Shown here in pieces: positions 54,297 through 63,191 of a stretch of DNA of 64,000 bases. The stretch is from Lysobacter sp. 5GHs7-4. GTDB taxonomy: Bacteria; Pseudomonadota; Gammaproteobacteria; Xanthomonadales; Xanthomonadaceae. The DNA is taken from the NCBI RefSeq assembly GCF_021284765.1, contig NZ_CP089924.1:2684001-2748000 (forward strand), given 5' to 3'. The notes under the pieces were generated by a model. It was not told the origin of the DNA, did not search any database, and was given only the letters and a program-made list of their open reading frames with translations. A program made the position numbers and the translations under genes. Every line of letters begins with the position of its first letter. Within the stretch, counting starts at the first letter, position 1.

Positions 54297-55712
54297 GTGA
54301 AACGTTACCAAGCCCTGGCCGAGGAGATCGCGGCCTCGATCCGCGACGGCCTGCTGCGCCCAGGCCAACGGCTGCCGTCGGTGCGCCAGACCAGCGCGGC
54401 GCGCGCGGTCAGTCCGGCGACCGTGTTCCAGGCCTATTACCTGCTGGAGGCGCGCGGCATGATCCGCTCGCGCCCGCGCTCGGGCTATTACGTGAGCCGG
54501 CCGTCGGCGCTGCTGCCGCCCGAACCGGACGCGGCCTCGCAGCCCGACGGCGAGTCGCGCGCGGTCGACGTGTCCGAACTGGTGTTCGAGGTCTTGGAAT
54601 CGGCGATGGCGCGCGACGTGGTGCCGCTGGGTTCGGCCTTTCCCAGTCCCCTGCTCTACCCGCTGCAGAAACTCGGACGCGCGATGGCGTCGGCGGCGGT
54701 GCATCTGGACCCGTGGAGCACGGTCGACGACCTGACGCCGGGCAACGCGGCGCTGCGCCGGCAGATCGCGTTGCGCTACCGCATCGACGGCCTGCAGATC
54801 GGCGCCGACGACATCGTGGTCACCAACGGTGCGCTGGAGGCCCTCAATCTGTGCGTGGCCACGGTGACGCAGCCCGGCGACGCGGTGCTGGTGGAGTCGC
54901 CCTGTTTCTACGCGGCGCTGCAGTCGCTGGAACGCCAAGGCCTGCGCGCGATCGAGGTGCCCACGCACCCGCGCGAGGGCATCGAACTGGACGCGCTGGC
55001 CGCGGCGCTGCAACGCCATCGCCCACGCGCGTGCTGGCTGATGACCAACTTCCAGAATCCGCTGGGCAGCGCGATGTCCGACGCGAAGAAGCGCGCCCTG
55101 GTCGAACTGCTGACGCAGCACGATGTGCCGCTGATCGAAGACGACGTCTACGGCGAGCTCTACTTCGGCGAACGCCGGCCGACGCCGGCCAAGGCTTACG
55201 ACCGTGCGGGCCTGGTGATGCATTGCGGCTCGTTCTCCAAGAGCCTGGCACCGGGCTACCGGGTGGGCTGGGTCGCGCCCGGGCGCTACGCGCGCGAACT
55301 GGCGCGGCGCAAGCTCACCGCCACTCTGAGCACCTGCGTGCCGGCGCAACTGGCGATCGCGCATTACCTGGAGAAAGGCGGCTACGACCGCCATCTGCGC
55401 CGGCTGCGCGCGGCGCTGGCGGCGCAGCAGACGCAGTATCTGGCGGCGGTGGCGCGGCATTTCCCGCGCGGCACGCGCGTCACCCGGCCCATAGGCGGCT
55501 ATTTCCTATGGATCGAATTGCCCGAAGGCGGAGACGCCTTGCGCGTCTATCAACGCGCCTCGGCACTGGGCGTCAGCGTCGCGCCGGGACCGATGTTCTC
55601 GGTCCGGCGCGGCTTCGGACATTGCCTGCGGCTCAATTGCGGGCATCCGCTGGATGCGCGTGTGGATGCGGCGCTGGCCGCCTTGGGGCGCTTGGCGTCC
55701 GGCGACGACTGA
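54297..55712 (+). CDS. MocR/PdxR-type regulator with aminotransferase domain
   Basis: A 471-residue regulator. A GntR-type winged HTH occupies residues 1-70 (IRDGLLRPGQRLPSVRQTSA, SPATVFQAYYLLEARGMI). A fold-type I PLP aminotransferase domain covers 110-470, with GALEALNL, TNFQNPLG, EDDVYGEL and the PLP-lysine motif GSFSKSLAPGYRVGW. Start is GTG 54297 with GGAG seven bases upstream. PLP binding probably gates DNA binding; targets unknown. Confidence 0.92.
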   Translation: MKRYQALAEEIAASIRDGLLRPGQRLPSVRQTSAARAVSPATVFQAYYLLEARGMIRSRPRSGYYVSRPSALLPPEPDAASQPDGESRAVDVSELVFEVLESAMARDVVPLGSAFPSPLLYPLQKLGRAMASAAVHLDPWSTVDDLTPGNAALRRQIALRYRIDGLQIGADDIVVTNGALEALNLCVATVTQPGDAVLVESPCFYAALQSLERQGLRAIEVPTHPREGIELDALAAALQRHRPRACWLMTNFQNPLGSAMSDAKKRALVELLTQHDVPLIEDDVYGELYFGERRPTPAKAYDRAGLVMHCGSFSKSLAPGYRVGWVAPGRYARELARRKLTATLSTCVPAQLAIAHYLEKGGYDRHLRRLRAALAAQQTQYLAAVARHFPRGTRVTRPIGGYFLWIELPEGGDALRVYQRASALGVSVAPGPMFSVRRGFGHCLRLNCGHPLDARVDAALAALGRLASGDD

Positions 55713-55833
55713 GCGCTGGCCCACGGCGGCGGCGATGCGACTGCAGCCAGGCGACGGATGCGGAGTCGGAGCCGGCCATGCACGGCCGGCCTTCGCCAAA
55801 CGCGAGCGCGGACGCGCCCGCGACGCCAGGGAA

Positions 55834-56868
55834 TCAGGCGTCCGCGACCTGCACCACCAGCTTGCCGAAGTTGCGGCCCTCCAGCAGATCGACGAACGCC
55901 GCCGGCGCGCGCTCCAGGCCCTCGACGCGGTGCTCGCGCGCCTTGACCTGTCCGGCCGCGAGCCACTGGCCCATGTCGCGCCGGAAGGCTTCGTAGCGAT
56001 CGGCATAATGGTCCAGGATCACGAATCCCTGCATGCGGATACGCTTTTGCACCAGCATCGTGGTCAGCTGCGGCAGGCGGTTCGGTCCCGACGGCAGGGC
56101 CTCATCGTTGTAGTGCGCGATCACGCCGCAGACCGGCACACGCGCGCCGATGTTGAGCAAGGGCAATACGGCGTCGAACACCTCGCCGCCGACGTTCTCG
56201 AAGTACACGTCGATGCCGTCCGCGCAAGCCTCGGCCAGGCGCTGCGCCAGCTGCGGCGCGTGACGATCCAGGCAGACGTCGAAACCCAGCTCCTCCACCG
56301 CGTACCGGCACTTGTCGGCGCCGCCGGCGATGCCGACGACGCGCGCGCCCTTGAGCTTGGCGATCTGTCCGACCACCGCACCGACCGCGCCGGTCGCCGC
56401 CGCCACCACGACCGTCTCGCCCGGCTTGGGCTGGCCGATATCGAGCAGTCCGACGTAGGCGGTGAACGCGGGCATGCCCAGTCCACCCAAGGCCAGCGAG
56501 GGCTGCGCCATGTCGCCCAGGGCGACCAGGTCGCTGCCGTCGGAGATCGCGTAGTCCTGCCATCCGGCATTGCCGAGCACGATGTCGCCGGCCTGGAATT
56601 GCGGGTGCGCCGATGCGACGACGCGGTTGACGGTGCCACCGACCATCGGCGCGCCTAAGGCCACCGAGGGCGCATAGGTCGGGCCGACTTCGTTCATCAG
56701 CTGGCGCATGTAAGGGTCCAGCGACAGGAACAGGGTGCGCAGCAGCACCTCGCCCTCGCCCGGCGCGGGCGCGTCGGTCCGGTCCAGGCGGAAATCCAGC
56801 GGCGTCGGTACGCCGCGCGGGCGGGCGGCCAGGACGATGCGGCGGTTGACGGTGGCACTGGACGGCAT
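55834..56868 (-). CDS. NADP-dependent MDR-family oxidoreductase (enone reductase-like)
   Basis: A 344-residue zinc-independent medium-chain reductase of the CurA/prostaglandin-reductase type. Features are FLSLDPYMRQLM near the N-terminus, the cofactor motif VAAATGAVGAVVGQ and DVYFENVGGEVFDAV. The family reduces alpha,beta-unsaturated carbonyl compounds with NADPH. ATG 56868 has GGAGTGAAACC ahead of it. A TetR operator lies 83 bases upstream, which fits induction by reactive electrophiles. Confidence 0.93.
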   Translation of the reverse strand: MPSSATVNRRIVLAARPRGVPTPLDFRLDRTDAPAPGEGEVLLRTLFLSLDPYMRQLMNEVGPTYAPSVALGAPMVGGTVNRVVASAHPQFQAGDIVLGNAGWQDYAISDGSDLVALGDMAQPSLALGGLGMPAFTAYVGLLDIGQPKPGETVVVAAATGAVGAVVGQIAKLKGARVVGIAGGADKCRYAVEELGFDVCLDRHAPQLAQRLAEACADGIDVYFENVGGEVFDAVLPLLNIGARVPVCGVIAHYNDEALPSGPNRLPQLTTMLVQKRIRMQGFVILDHYADRYEAFRRDMGQWLAAGQVKAREHRVEGLERAPAAFVDLLEGRNFGKLVVQVADA

Positions 56869-56950
56869 GGGTTTCACTCCGGGAGGTAGGGGGTAAAGGG
56901 GTTCGTGCGGCTTCGGCCAGCATCGAGATGGCCCACTAGACAGGCGCAAC

Positions 56951-56966
56951 TAGACCGGTCGTCTAG
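56951..56966. promoter_or_regulatory. TetR-type operator upstream of the MDR reductase gene
   Basis: TAGACCGGTCGTCTAG reads as an inverted repeat (TAGAC/GTCTA) and is identical, base for base, to the site at 57637-57652. It lies 83 bases before the reductase start and just downstream of the tetR stop. Confidence 0.8.
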
Positions 56967-57009
56967 ATCGGACATATAGAAATCACGGGTACGCATCTGC
57001 GAGCCCGTC

Positions 57010-57615
57010 TCAGGTGTAAAGCGTCAGGCCAAGCAACTGGCGGGTGCCGACCAGCGCGGTGTCCAGCGGTGAGCGGTCGCGCGTGATCTTGGCCAGCAGG
57101 CTGGCGCCCAGCCAGTTCTGATAAAGCGCCGCGGCGGTGGCCTGCGCGTCGGCAGGGGCGGCCGCCAGCGAACCGTCCTTCTTGCCCGCTTCGATGCAAG
57201 CGGCCAGCCGGGCGATGATGCCGCGAGTGCCGCGGGCCAGCGCCACGCGCATGTTCTCGGACAGATCGCAGACCTCCGCACCCAGCTTGACCACCAGACA
57301 GCGGCTCTGCGCCTGGTCGCCGGTCTGCGAATCCAGCCAGTCGTGGAAATAGGCCTGCAGCCGCTGCGCAGCCGGGCCGGGCGTACTCAGCAACGCGTCG
57401 GTACGTGCCAGATACTCCGAAAAATAACCCTCCAGCACGGCTTCGCCGAAGGCTTCCTTGGACCCGAAGTAGTGATAGAACGAGCCCTTCGGCACCTTGG
57501 CGGCAGCGAGTATTTCGGCCAGCCCCACCGCGGTGAACCCCTTGCTCAGCAGCAGCGGATGGGCGACATCGAGAATGTGTTGGCGGACATCGGCGGAAGC
57601 AGCGGCTGCGTTCAT
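57010..57615 (-). CDS. TetR-family transcriptional repressor
   Basis: A 201-residue regulator. The N-terminal HTH is evident: HILDVAHPLLLSKGF, GLAEILAAAKVPKGSFYHYF, the recognition helix segment with SKEAFGEAVL. The C-terminal half is the ligand domain. ATG 57615 is used; a GTG three codons earlier is less likely. Identical operators lie before its own gene and before the reductase gene, so it probably represses both and responds to a substrate of the reductase. Confidence 0.93.
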   Translation of the reverse strand: MNAAAASADVRQHILDVAHPLLLSKGFTAVGLAEILAAAKVPKGSFYHYFGSKEAFGEAVLEGYFSEYLARTDALLSTPGPAAQRLQAYFHDWLDSQTGDQAQSRCLVVKLGAEVCDLSENMRVALARGTRGIIARLAACIEAGKKDGSLAAAPADAQATAAALYQNWLGASLLAKITRDRSPLDTALVGTRQLLGLTLYT

Positions 57616-57636
57616 GCGGCGCACTCTAGTTGAAAT

Positions 57637-57652
57637 TAGACCGGTCGTCTAG
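57637..57652. promoter_or_regulatory. TetR-type operator upstream of the tetR gene
   Basis: A second copy of TAGACCGGTCGTCTAG, 22 bases upstream of the tetR start, consistent with autoregulation. The 273 bases beyond it to 57925 hold no gene I can support. Confidence 0.8.
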
Positions 57653-57925
57653 CGGCAGCCCAGCCTCGGCCCCAGCACTGACTGCCAGGAACCGATCTCT
57701 GGCGGCGGGCAACTGAGCGCAGGGCCGGAGCGCCGCGACAAACCGATAGGCCTGCCTGATCGCAGGCCCGATCGAATCCGGGAACGTCATGCCATGGCCG
57801 CGCGGTCACGCCGCCCGAAGCCTTGGCGCCCTGGTGCGCCGCCGCCACTGCACCCGGCACCCGGAGCAACGCCCCCTGTAACCCCAGAGCCCAGACTCCA
57901 CTCAAGAACGAGCGCTCCAGCCGAA

Positions 57926-58522
57926 TCAGCGCAGCGCGCGCAAGCGCGCCAGGATCCGCCGCTCGAAGCGCTCCAGACGACCGCGTTCGACCCGTTCGGC
58001 GCGGTAGAGCGACAGCATGTCCAGACGACAACGCGGCGCGCAGGCGCCCAACAGGGCGCGCGCGAGCACGCGCCGCACCGGCCGGCGCAACCACAGCCAG
58101 TCCACCCACCACGGCGAGCCCAAGGTGGTGATCGCGATCGTGCGCCGCAGGCCGTGCAACGCGGGTTCGATCGCACTCAGATCCGACGCATGACGGTACG
58201 CGTGCCCCGGCGCCCACACCCGATCGAACCAGCCCTTGAGCATCGCCGGAAACCCGAACCACCAGGTCGGAAACACCAGCACCAGCGCCTCGGCCGCGCT
58301 CAGGCGCGCGAGCTGCGCGTCCACCTCGGTGCCGTCGTAACCGCTGGCGGCGTAGTAGGACGAACGCTCGTCCGCGCTCAAGGCCGGTTGAAAACCATCG
58401 GCGTACAACGACTCGGTTTCGACCTCATGGCCGTCGGCGGTCAACGCATCCACCACCAATCGCGCCAACGATACGCACAAGCTGTCCTGCAGCGGATGCG
58501 CAATAACGACCAGACATTTCAC
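57926..58522 (-). CDS. Flavodoxin-like NAD(P)H-dependent oxidoreductase
   Basis: A 198-residue protein of the flavodoxin_2 / KefF-MdaB type. The N-terminus KCLVVIAHPLQDSL binds FMN/FAD phosphate; LVLVFPTWWFGFPAMLKGWFDRVWAPGHAY is a typical middle segment, with TLGSPWW later. It probably reduces quinones. GTG 58522 has AAGGAAGG five bases upstream. It is the first gene of a minus-strand region next to the TetR locus but is not clearly part of it. Confidence 0.9.
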   Translation of the reverse strand: MKCLVVIAHPLQDSLCVSLARLVVDALTADGHEVETESLYADGFQPALSADERSSYYAASGYDGTEVDAQLARLSAAEALVLVFPTWWFGFPAMLKGWFDRVWAPGHAYRHASDLSAIEPALHGLRRTIAITTLGSPWWVDWLWLRRPVRRVLARALLGACAPRCRLDMLSLYRAERVERGRLERFERRILARLRALR

Positions 58523-58784
58523 GTAAGCCTTCCTTGCAACGCGTGGTACTCGCGACACTCAGCCTAACCAAGCCGGGGCCGGGTTCCGATCCGCCGATGG
58601 TCGTAGAGCGCACAGAATTCATACGCAAATAGTGTGCATTTAAAACACCCACCAGCAAACGAGCGATGTGAAAACGGCGTCGATAAGCTGAATGCATTGT
58701 CAAAACCGCGCACAGGCCCTGCGCGACGTTGCGCACGGTTAACGCAGGCGCTCCTAGATTTGCCGCCAAGGAAGGGGGGAAACC

Positions 58785-59063
58785 GTGGTGTTCAAAGTCT
58801 CTTTAAGGGAGCACGCTCTGCTGAGCGTGCTGATCGGTCTGCAACGTGGAGTGCAGCCGGAAACCAGTCATCTCAAACACTGTCTGGTCGAAGAAGGGCT
58901 GGCCCTGAATCGCGACGGTCGCCTGTGCCTGTCGGACGCCGGCAGCACCCTGCTGCAGGGCCTGCAGCACATGTTGTGGGCCGAAGTCGAAGCCTTGCAG
59001 CAAGTACTGGCCAATCGCAGCGCGGCGGCGCAAAGCCCGGCGCGCGCGCGCGCGCCGGATTGA
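58785..59063 (+). CDS. Small hypothetical protein
   Basis: A 92-residue soluble protein (VFKVSLREHALLSVLIGLQRG, then a helical middle and an Ala/Arg tail). It starts at GTG 58785 or the adjacent GTG 58788, with AAGGAAGGGGGG ahead of it, a strong ribosome site. I recognise no family. The ribosome site and coding character support it as a real gene, possibly a small DNA- or metabolite-linked regulator, but that is a guess. Confidence 0.55.
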   Translation: MVFKVSLREHALLSVLIGLQRGVQPETSHLKHCLVEEGLALNRDGRLCLSDAGSTLLQGLQHMLWAEVEALQQVLANRSAAAQSPARARAPD

Positions 59064-59104
59064 GCGAGCGCGCCGGCCGCCCGAGGCGACCGGCGCGCCG
59101 TGGA

Positions 59105-59680
59105 TCACGCCGTAACGCGTTCTTTGCGGCCCAGCCACCAGGCCATCGCCGAGCCGGCCAGCAGCCAGCCGATCAGCTGTTCCAGCAAAGCGCCCAAGGC
59201 GAAATCGATCGGGAACAGGTACCAATTCCAGTACGGCACGCTGAGCGCGAACCAGGCGAACAGCGCCATGGCGCCGGCGATCATCACCCGGCGGCCGAAA
59301 CTGCGTGCGGCCAGCGCCATCACCCACGCCGCCAGCAACGCGCCCAGCAGGCAGCTCACGAACTGCTTACCCAGGTTGGGTCCCATGCTGGCGATGGCTG
59401 GATTGCCGCCGGGCTGATAGATGACGAAGGCGTAGGCCTTGTCCTTGTTCTCGGCGATGAAGCCGTTGCGGAAGGCCTCGTCGCCCCACTTCTCCGGCGC
59501 CATGCTGGGGTACATGTACACGCCCTCGCCCGCCGCCGACTGGCTCAGCGCATTGAGTACGGCGTCCTGCTGCGCAGGCAGCTTGATGCCCATTTCGCCG
59601 ATCGGTAGCGCCATGTGCGCGACCGCGCCCCAGATGAACATCACGATCGCGCCGATCAGCCCGGTGATGGCAATCCGCAT
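59105..59680 (-). CDS. Membrane protein of unknown function
   Basis: A 191-residue protein with a first helix (IAITGLIGAIVMFIWGAVAH), a ~75-residue extracytoplasmic loop (FRNGFIAENKDKAYAFVIYQ) and three C-terminal helices (CLLGALLAAWVMALAA, VMIAGAMALFAWFAL, LLEQLIGWLLAGSAMAWWL). ATG 59680 has GGGGAGAA upstream. No family recognised. It lies just downstream of the Fap-like operon but with a 167-base gap. Confidence 0.75.
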   Translation of the reverse strand: MRIAITGLIGAIVMFIWGAVAHMALPIGEMGIKLPAQQDAVLNALSQSAAGEGVYMYPSMAPEKWGDEAFRNGFIAENKDKAYAFVIYQPGGNPAIASMGPNLGKQFVSCLLGALLAAWVMALAARSFGRRVMIAGAMALFAWFALSVPYWNWYLFPIDFALGALLEQLIGWLLAGSAMAWWLGRKERVTA

Positions 59681-59847
59681 AGCCGTTCTCCCCGCAACGT
59701 AGATGGGTTCCCCCGAACCCGCGAGCGCGAGCTTGCGCTCACTCGCGACGGCCGACAACTCCCCCGGCCGGAGGCCCGGCGGCAACGTCGAACACGGCCG
59801 GCGCCGGCCATCTCAGGACGGGCCGGCGTTGGTCGCCGGGGCACGGC

Positions 59848-61281
59848 TCAGAACGAAATCGGCACGCGCGCGGTCAGGCTCACGTCCGGCGTATCGCGGG
59901 TCACGCCCACGCCCAGCGCCACGTTCAACGACACGCGGTCGCTGAAGCGATAGGAGCCGCCCAGCAACAAGGTGCCCAGCACCACGCGCACCGAACCGGG
60001 CGCGTCCTCGCCGTTCTGGCGGGTGCGGTCGACGATGCTCTGGTCGTAGCCCAGGCTGATCGCGGCCTTTTCGTTGAGCGCCAAGCCCAGGCCGACGTTG
60101 AAGCCGAGGATGTCGCCGGCCTCCACCTCGCCCAAGGACTCGCGCAAACCGCCCAGCACCGTGCGAGATACGTTCTTGCGCTTGAAATTGTGCAGGTAGC
60201 TGAAGCTGCCGAAGAACACGATCGGATCGGAGGGGTACAGCCAGGTGATGCCCGGCTGGATCGACTCGAAGCCGGTGCCGGTCGGCAGTTCCAACGGTAA
60301 ACCGGTACCCGTGGTGTTGGCGACGCAACGGGTCACGCAGTCGGTGACGACTTCGAACAGGTCCTTGCCGGTGCGGCTCTTGTAGCGCAGCCAGCCGATG
60401 TAGAACGGTTTGTCGGGCCCGCCACGGTTGAGCTGGTAGCGCGCGGTGAGCTCGACGTCGCCCAGTCCGCTGCCGTGGGCGTTGAACACGTTGTCGACCG
60501 CGGTGCCGGTGAAGATCTCGCGGCTGACGGTGTCGCCGTTGACGTAGACGTAAGGCACTTTGGCCTCGATCTCGAAGCGGTCGCTCAGCCCGTAACGGCC
60601 GGTGAGCGTGGCGGTCGCGGTGGTGGTCTTGACCTGGCGCACGTCGATCAGCCCGATCAGCAGGGCCGGAATGATGGTGTAGCCGACCAGGGCGACGCGG
60701 TCGTTGGAGGAATAACCGAACTGCAGCGAGGGTTCGAGGACGAACTGCCCGTGCGGCGTCAGCACGCCGGGCTGGTCGAAGATCTGCGCGATCTCCGGCG
60801 GCCGCGACTCGGACGCCGGCGCCTGCCCCACCGGTTGCTCCAACGGCGGCTGCGCCGACGGCGGCTGCGCCATCGCCAGTTGCGGCAAGGTCGTGCGCGC
60901 CGCCTGCCGCGACAGATCCTGAGGCGAGAGGTCCGTAGGCGACGACGGCAGCGTCGGCGACAGCGGCACCCTCGCCCCCTGCGCCAACGCCGGCAAGGCC
61001 AGATCGGCCGGCGGGATCGCGCCGCGCGCACGCGCGTTGTCCAGGCGCTGATCGTCCAACGCCTGCCGCAGCGAGGCCAGATCGCGTTCCTGCTCCTGCA
61101 GCGTGACGCGCATCGCGTCGATGCGCTGGTTCTGCGCCGCGATCTGCTGCTGCAGCATGTCCACAGTGACTTCGCCGCCGGCGGGCGCGGCGTCCTGCGC
61201 CTGCGCCAGGTCGGCCAACGCCAACGACAGCGCGGCCACCAGCGCGAGGCGGATCAGAGTCGGTGCGATGGGTGTGGTCAT
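59848..61281 (-). CDS. FapF-like outer-membrane beta-barrel transporter
   Basis: A 477-residue exported protein. Signal peptide (VAALSLALADLAQAQ) leads to a coiled coil at about 36-80 (VDMLQQQIAAQNQRIDAMRV), a Pro/Ser-rich linker (to ~165), then a beta-barrel of ~300 residues ending VSLTARVPISF, a typical C-terminal barrel strand. GVLTPHGQFVLEPSLQFGYS and GLSDRFEIEAKVPYVYVNGD recall FapF and related Phenol_MetA_deg-type channels; FapF also has an N-terminal coiled coil and exports amyloid subunits. The last gene of the minus-strand operon, 22 bases after the previous gene. A different family of outer-membrane channel is the alternative. Confidence 0.8.
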   Translation of the reverse strand: MTTPIAPTLIRLALVAALSLALADLAQAQDAAPAGGEVTVDMLQQQIAAQNQRIDAMRVTLQEQERDLASLRQALDDQRLDNARARGAIPPADLALPALAQGARVPLSPTLPSSPTDLSPQDLSRQAARTTLPQLAMAQPPSAQPPLEQPVGQAPASESRPPEIAQIFDQPGVLTPHGQFVLEPSLQFGYSSNDRVALVGYTIIPALLIGLIDVRQVKTTTATATLTGRYGLSDRFEIEAKVPYVYVNGDTVSREIFTGTAVDNVFNAHGSGLGDVELTARYQLNRGGPDKPFYIGWLRYKSRTGKDLFEVVTDCVTRCVANTTGTGLPLELPTGTGFESIQPGITWLYPSDPIVFFGSFSYLHNFKRKNVSRTVLGGLRESLGEVEAGDILGFNVGLGLALNEKAAISLGYDQSIVDRTRQNGEDAPGSVRVVLGTLLLGGSYRFSDRVSLNVALGVGVTRDTPDVSLTARVPISF

Positions 61282-61303
61282 GAGAGATCCTGGGTAAGCG
61301 CGC

Positions 61304-61831
61304 TCAGGGCGCGCCGGTCGCGCCGATCAGCGCGTTGTGCAGCGCCGCCTGGCCGTTGAGATCCTGGAACACGCCCAGGGTGCCGACCCCGACGTTGAGC
61401 GTGGTCAGTGCGCGGATGTCCTGGCCGTCGAGCGTGTTCTGGATCGCGACGCCGTTGAATCCGACCGGATCGAAGCGATTGCCCGCGCCGATCTGCACCA
61501 CGATTTCGTCGCCGATCGAACCCAAGGCCTGCGCCTGCTCGGCGCTCATACGCGTCACGTCGGCGATGTCGATGCGCGTGGTCGCGACCAGGTCGCCGTT
61601 GACGTAGACCGCGCGCTCGATGCCGAACGACAGCAACGGCCCCGAAGGCAACAGATAGCCGCCGCGCAGGTCTGCCAGGCGCTGCGGCGGCACGGCGACC
61701 CACTCCGGGCCCAGGCCGCCCTCGCCGCCGCGCACGCGCGCCGGCCAGGCGATCGCCAGCAGCGCCAGCGCCATGACCGTCAGCGGCAGGCGCGCAGTCG
61801 ACGCGGGATCGAGGAAATGACGAACGTTCAT
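61304..61831 (-). CDS. Small secreted protein in the FapE position
   Basis: A 175-residue exported protein: signal peptide (LTVMALALLAIAWPARVRGG), then a compact beta-rich body (LRGGYLLPSGPLLSFGIERA, VYVNGDLVATTRIDIADVT). It ends with a segment QNTLDGQDIRALTTLNVGVG ... FQDLNGQAALHNALIG that loosely echoes the C-terminal motif of the two subunit candidates. I recognise no family; the name FapE-like is from order only. ATG 61831 follows the C39 stop by two bases (coupled). Confidence 0.7.
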   Translation of the reverse strand: MNVRHFLDPASTARLPLTVMALALLAIAWPARVRGGEGGLGPEWVAVPPQRLADLRGGYLLPSGPLLSFGIERAVYVNGDLVATTRIDIADVTRMSAEQAQALGSIGDEIVVQIGAGNRFDPVGFNGVAIQNTLDGQDIRALTTLNVGVGTLGVFQDLNGQAALHNALIGATGAP

Positions 61832-61833
61832 GG

Positions 61834-62544
61834 CTAAATGTCTCCCGGTCCGCGCCGCGGCATCACCGTGTTCTGCAAGCCTTCGCGCGATACGCCCAGC
61901 GCCAGCGGTGCCGGCGGCGCGGTGCGCCAGTCGCGCGGCTGGTTGAACAGCGCGACCTCGCGCCGGTTGTGGACCACGAACAGGACGCGGTTGTCCCACA
62001 GCTGTTCGAAACTGGCGCGCGACATCGCGCGCGTGCCGCGGGCCGGATCGCCGATCAGCACGCGGCCGTTGCGCAGCCCTTTCACCACCACGAAGTGGCG
62101 GTAGCCGCGATCGTTCAGCAGCACGATCGCCGGCAGGCCTTCCTCGAACAGCTTGTCCAGCGGCAGCTCGAAACCATCGGCCTGATAGCCCAGCGCCTGC
62201 AGATAACGGCGGATGTCCAGCAGCGAGAAACCCTCGCGACGGATCTTGTCCTGGTCGCCGTCCTGGTACATGCGCAGGAACACCTCGCCCTCGCTGACCG
62301 GATGGCCGTACTGGAACGTCAGCAAGGTCGCCGCGGCCGCCGAGCCGCAACTGAAGTCGTACTGCTGCGGCACGGTGGTGCGGAAGCGCGCTTCCTTGAG
62401 GCTGGTCAAACGCAAGCCGTAGCTGCCGCCGTAGGGCGTGCGCAGGTCCACGCGCGCGGCCACGGCCGGCTGCATGCAGGCCAGCGCGCACAGCCACGCG
62501 CAGGCGGCCATGCGCATACGGGCACGCGAGTTCGTCGGGCGCAT
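61834..62544 (-). CDS. Standalone C39-type peptidase, FapD-like
   Basis: A 236-residue exported or periplasmic cysteine peptidase of the C39 (bacteriocin leader peptidase) fold, without ABC transporter parts. Catalytic Cys66 lies in QYDFSCGSAAAATLL, His150 in YRHFVVVKG and Asp166 in IGDPARG. An N-terminal signal region (MAACAWLCALACMQPAVAA) suggests export. FapD of the Pseudomonas functional amyloid operon is a standalone C39 peptidase that supports fibre export; gene order here is the same. ATG 62544 has GAGGCGAGG upstream. Confidence 0.88.
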   Translation of the reverse strand: MRPTNSRARMRMAACAWLCALACMQPAVAARVDLRTPYGGSYGLRLTSLKEARFRTTVPQQYDFSCGSAAAATLLTFQYGHPVSEGEVFLRMYQDGDQDKIRREGFSLLDIRRYLQALGYQADGFELPLDKLFEEGLPAIVLLNDRGYRHFVVVKGLRNGRVLIGDPARGTRAMSRASFEQLWDNRVLFVVHNRREVALFNQPRDWRTAPPAPLALGVSREGLQNTVMPRRGPGDI

Positions 62545-62554
62545 CGCCCTCGCC

Positions 62555-63046
62555 TCACGGACTAGGATCGGTGAACTGCACGTTCACGATCATCGCGTTC
62601 TGGATCAGCACGTTGGACCCGGTGTTCTGGATCACGGTGTTGATGCCGGTGGCGTTGCCGAAGGCGCCGCCGCCGATCGCGTTGGCGCCGCTGACGATCT
62701 TCTCGGCGACGTTGTCGCTGACGCGGCCGTCGACCAGGACGCGGTTGTCGACGCTCTTTTCGCCGCCGCGCAGGCCGGAGAGCCGGTCGGCATCGACGGT
62801 GGCGCCGATGCCGTCTACGCCGCGCGGGATCGCATCGCGATCCAGGACCGCGGCGGTCGGCAGCTCCGAGGGCGCACTGCGCGCCGTGATCGGCCGCAGG
62901 TCGACGTCGATCGCCAGGTCGGACGCCGCTGCGGGGAAAATCACCAGTGACGTCAGCACCAGTGAAGTCAGCGTCAATGAAGTCAGCGCCAGCCACGTCA
63001 GCGCGGCCGGGCCGGTGGTGCGTAGTGCGGGGCAGTACGGGCGCAT
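62555..63046 (-). CDS. Small secreted candidate fibre subunit with QNxG motif
   Basis: A 163-residue exported protein. The signal region contains LTSLTLTSLVLTSLVIF, encoded by four 15-base repeats. The mature part starts ASDLAIDVDLRPI, and its C-terminus has ATGINTVIQNTGSNVLIQNA then VNVQFTD. This aligns with the C-terminus of the Gly-rich protein at 63192 (AAGIMVAAQNSGFASLIQQ then VQANLTV), sharing A.GI....QN.G....LIQ. Paralogous C-termini suggest two subunits of one fibre (FapB/FapC-like positions). ATG 63046 has GAAGGAGACC upstream. Confidence 0.72.
   Translation of the reverse strand: MRPYCPALRTTGPAALTWLALTSLTLTSLVLTSLVIFPAAASDLAIDVDLRPITARSAPSELPTAAVLDRDAIPRGVDGIGATVDADRLSGLRGGEKSVDNRVLVDGRVSDNVAEKIVSGANAIGGGAFGNATGINTVIQNTGSNVLIQNAMIVNVQFTDPSP
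62946..63005 (+). repeat. Four tandem 15-base repeats in a signal-peptide core
   Basis: AGTGACGTCAGCACC, AGTGAAGTCAGCGTC, AATGAAGTCAGCGCC and AGCCACGTCAGCGCG lie end to end, each differing at a few positions. Read on the minus strand they encode the repeated L-T-S-L pentapeptides of the hydrophobic core of the protein at 62555-63046. Copy-number change would be in frame and would lengthen or shorten the core. Confidence 0.8.
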
Positions 63047-63191
63047 GGTCGGTCTCCTTCGCCACGCGTTCCGCCAGTGCGGGTCCGGGGCGCCGTCGCG
63101 GGGGAAGCGGCGACGTCCCGGACACGCGTGATGCGCCGGTTACGGGGGATGACGTTACGCAGAACGTCCGCGGCGCATCATGGGGGAGCGC

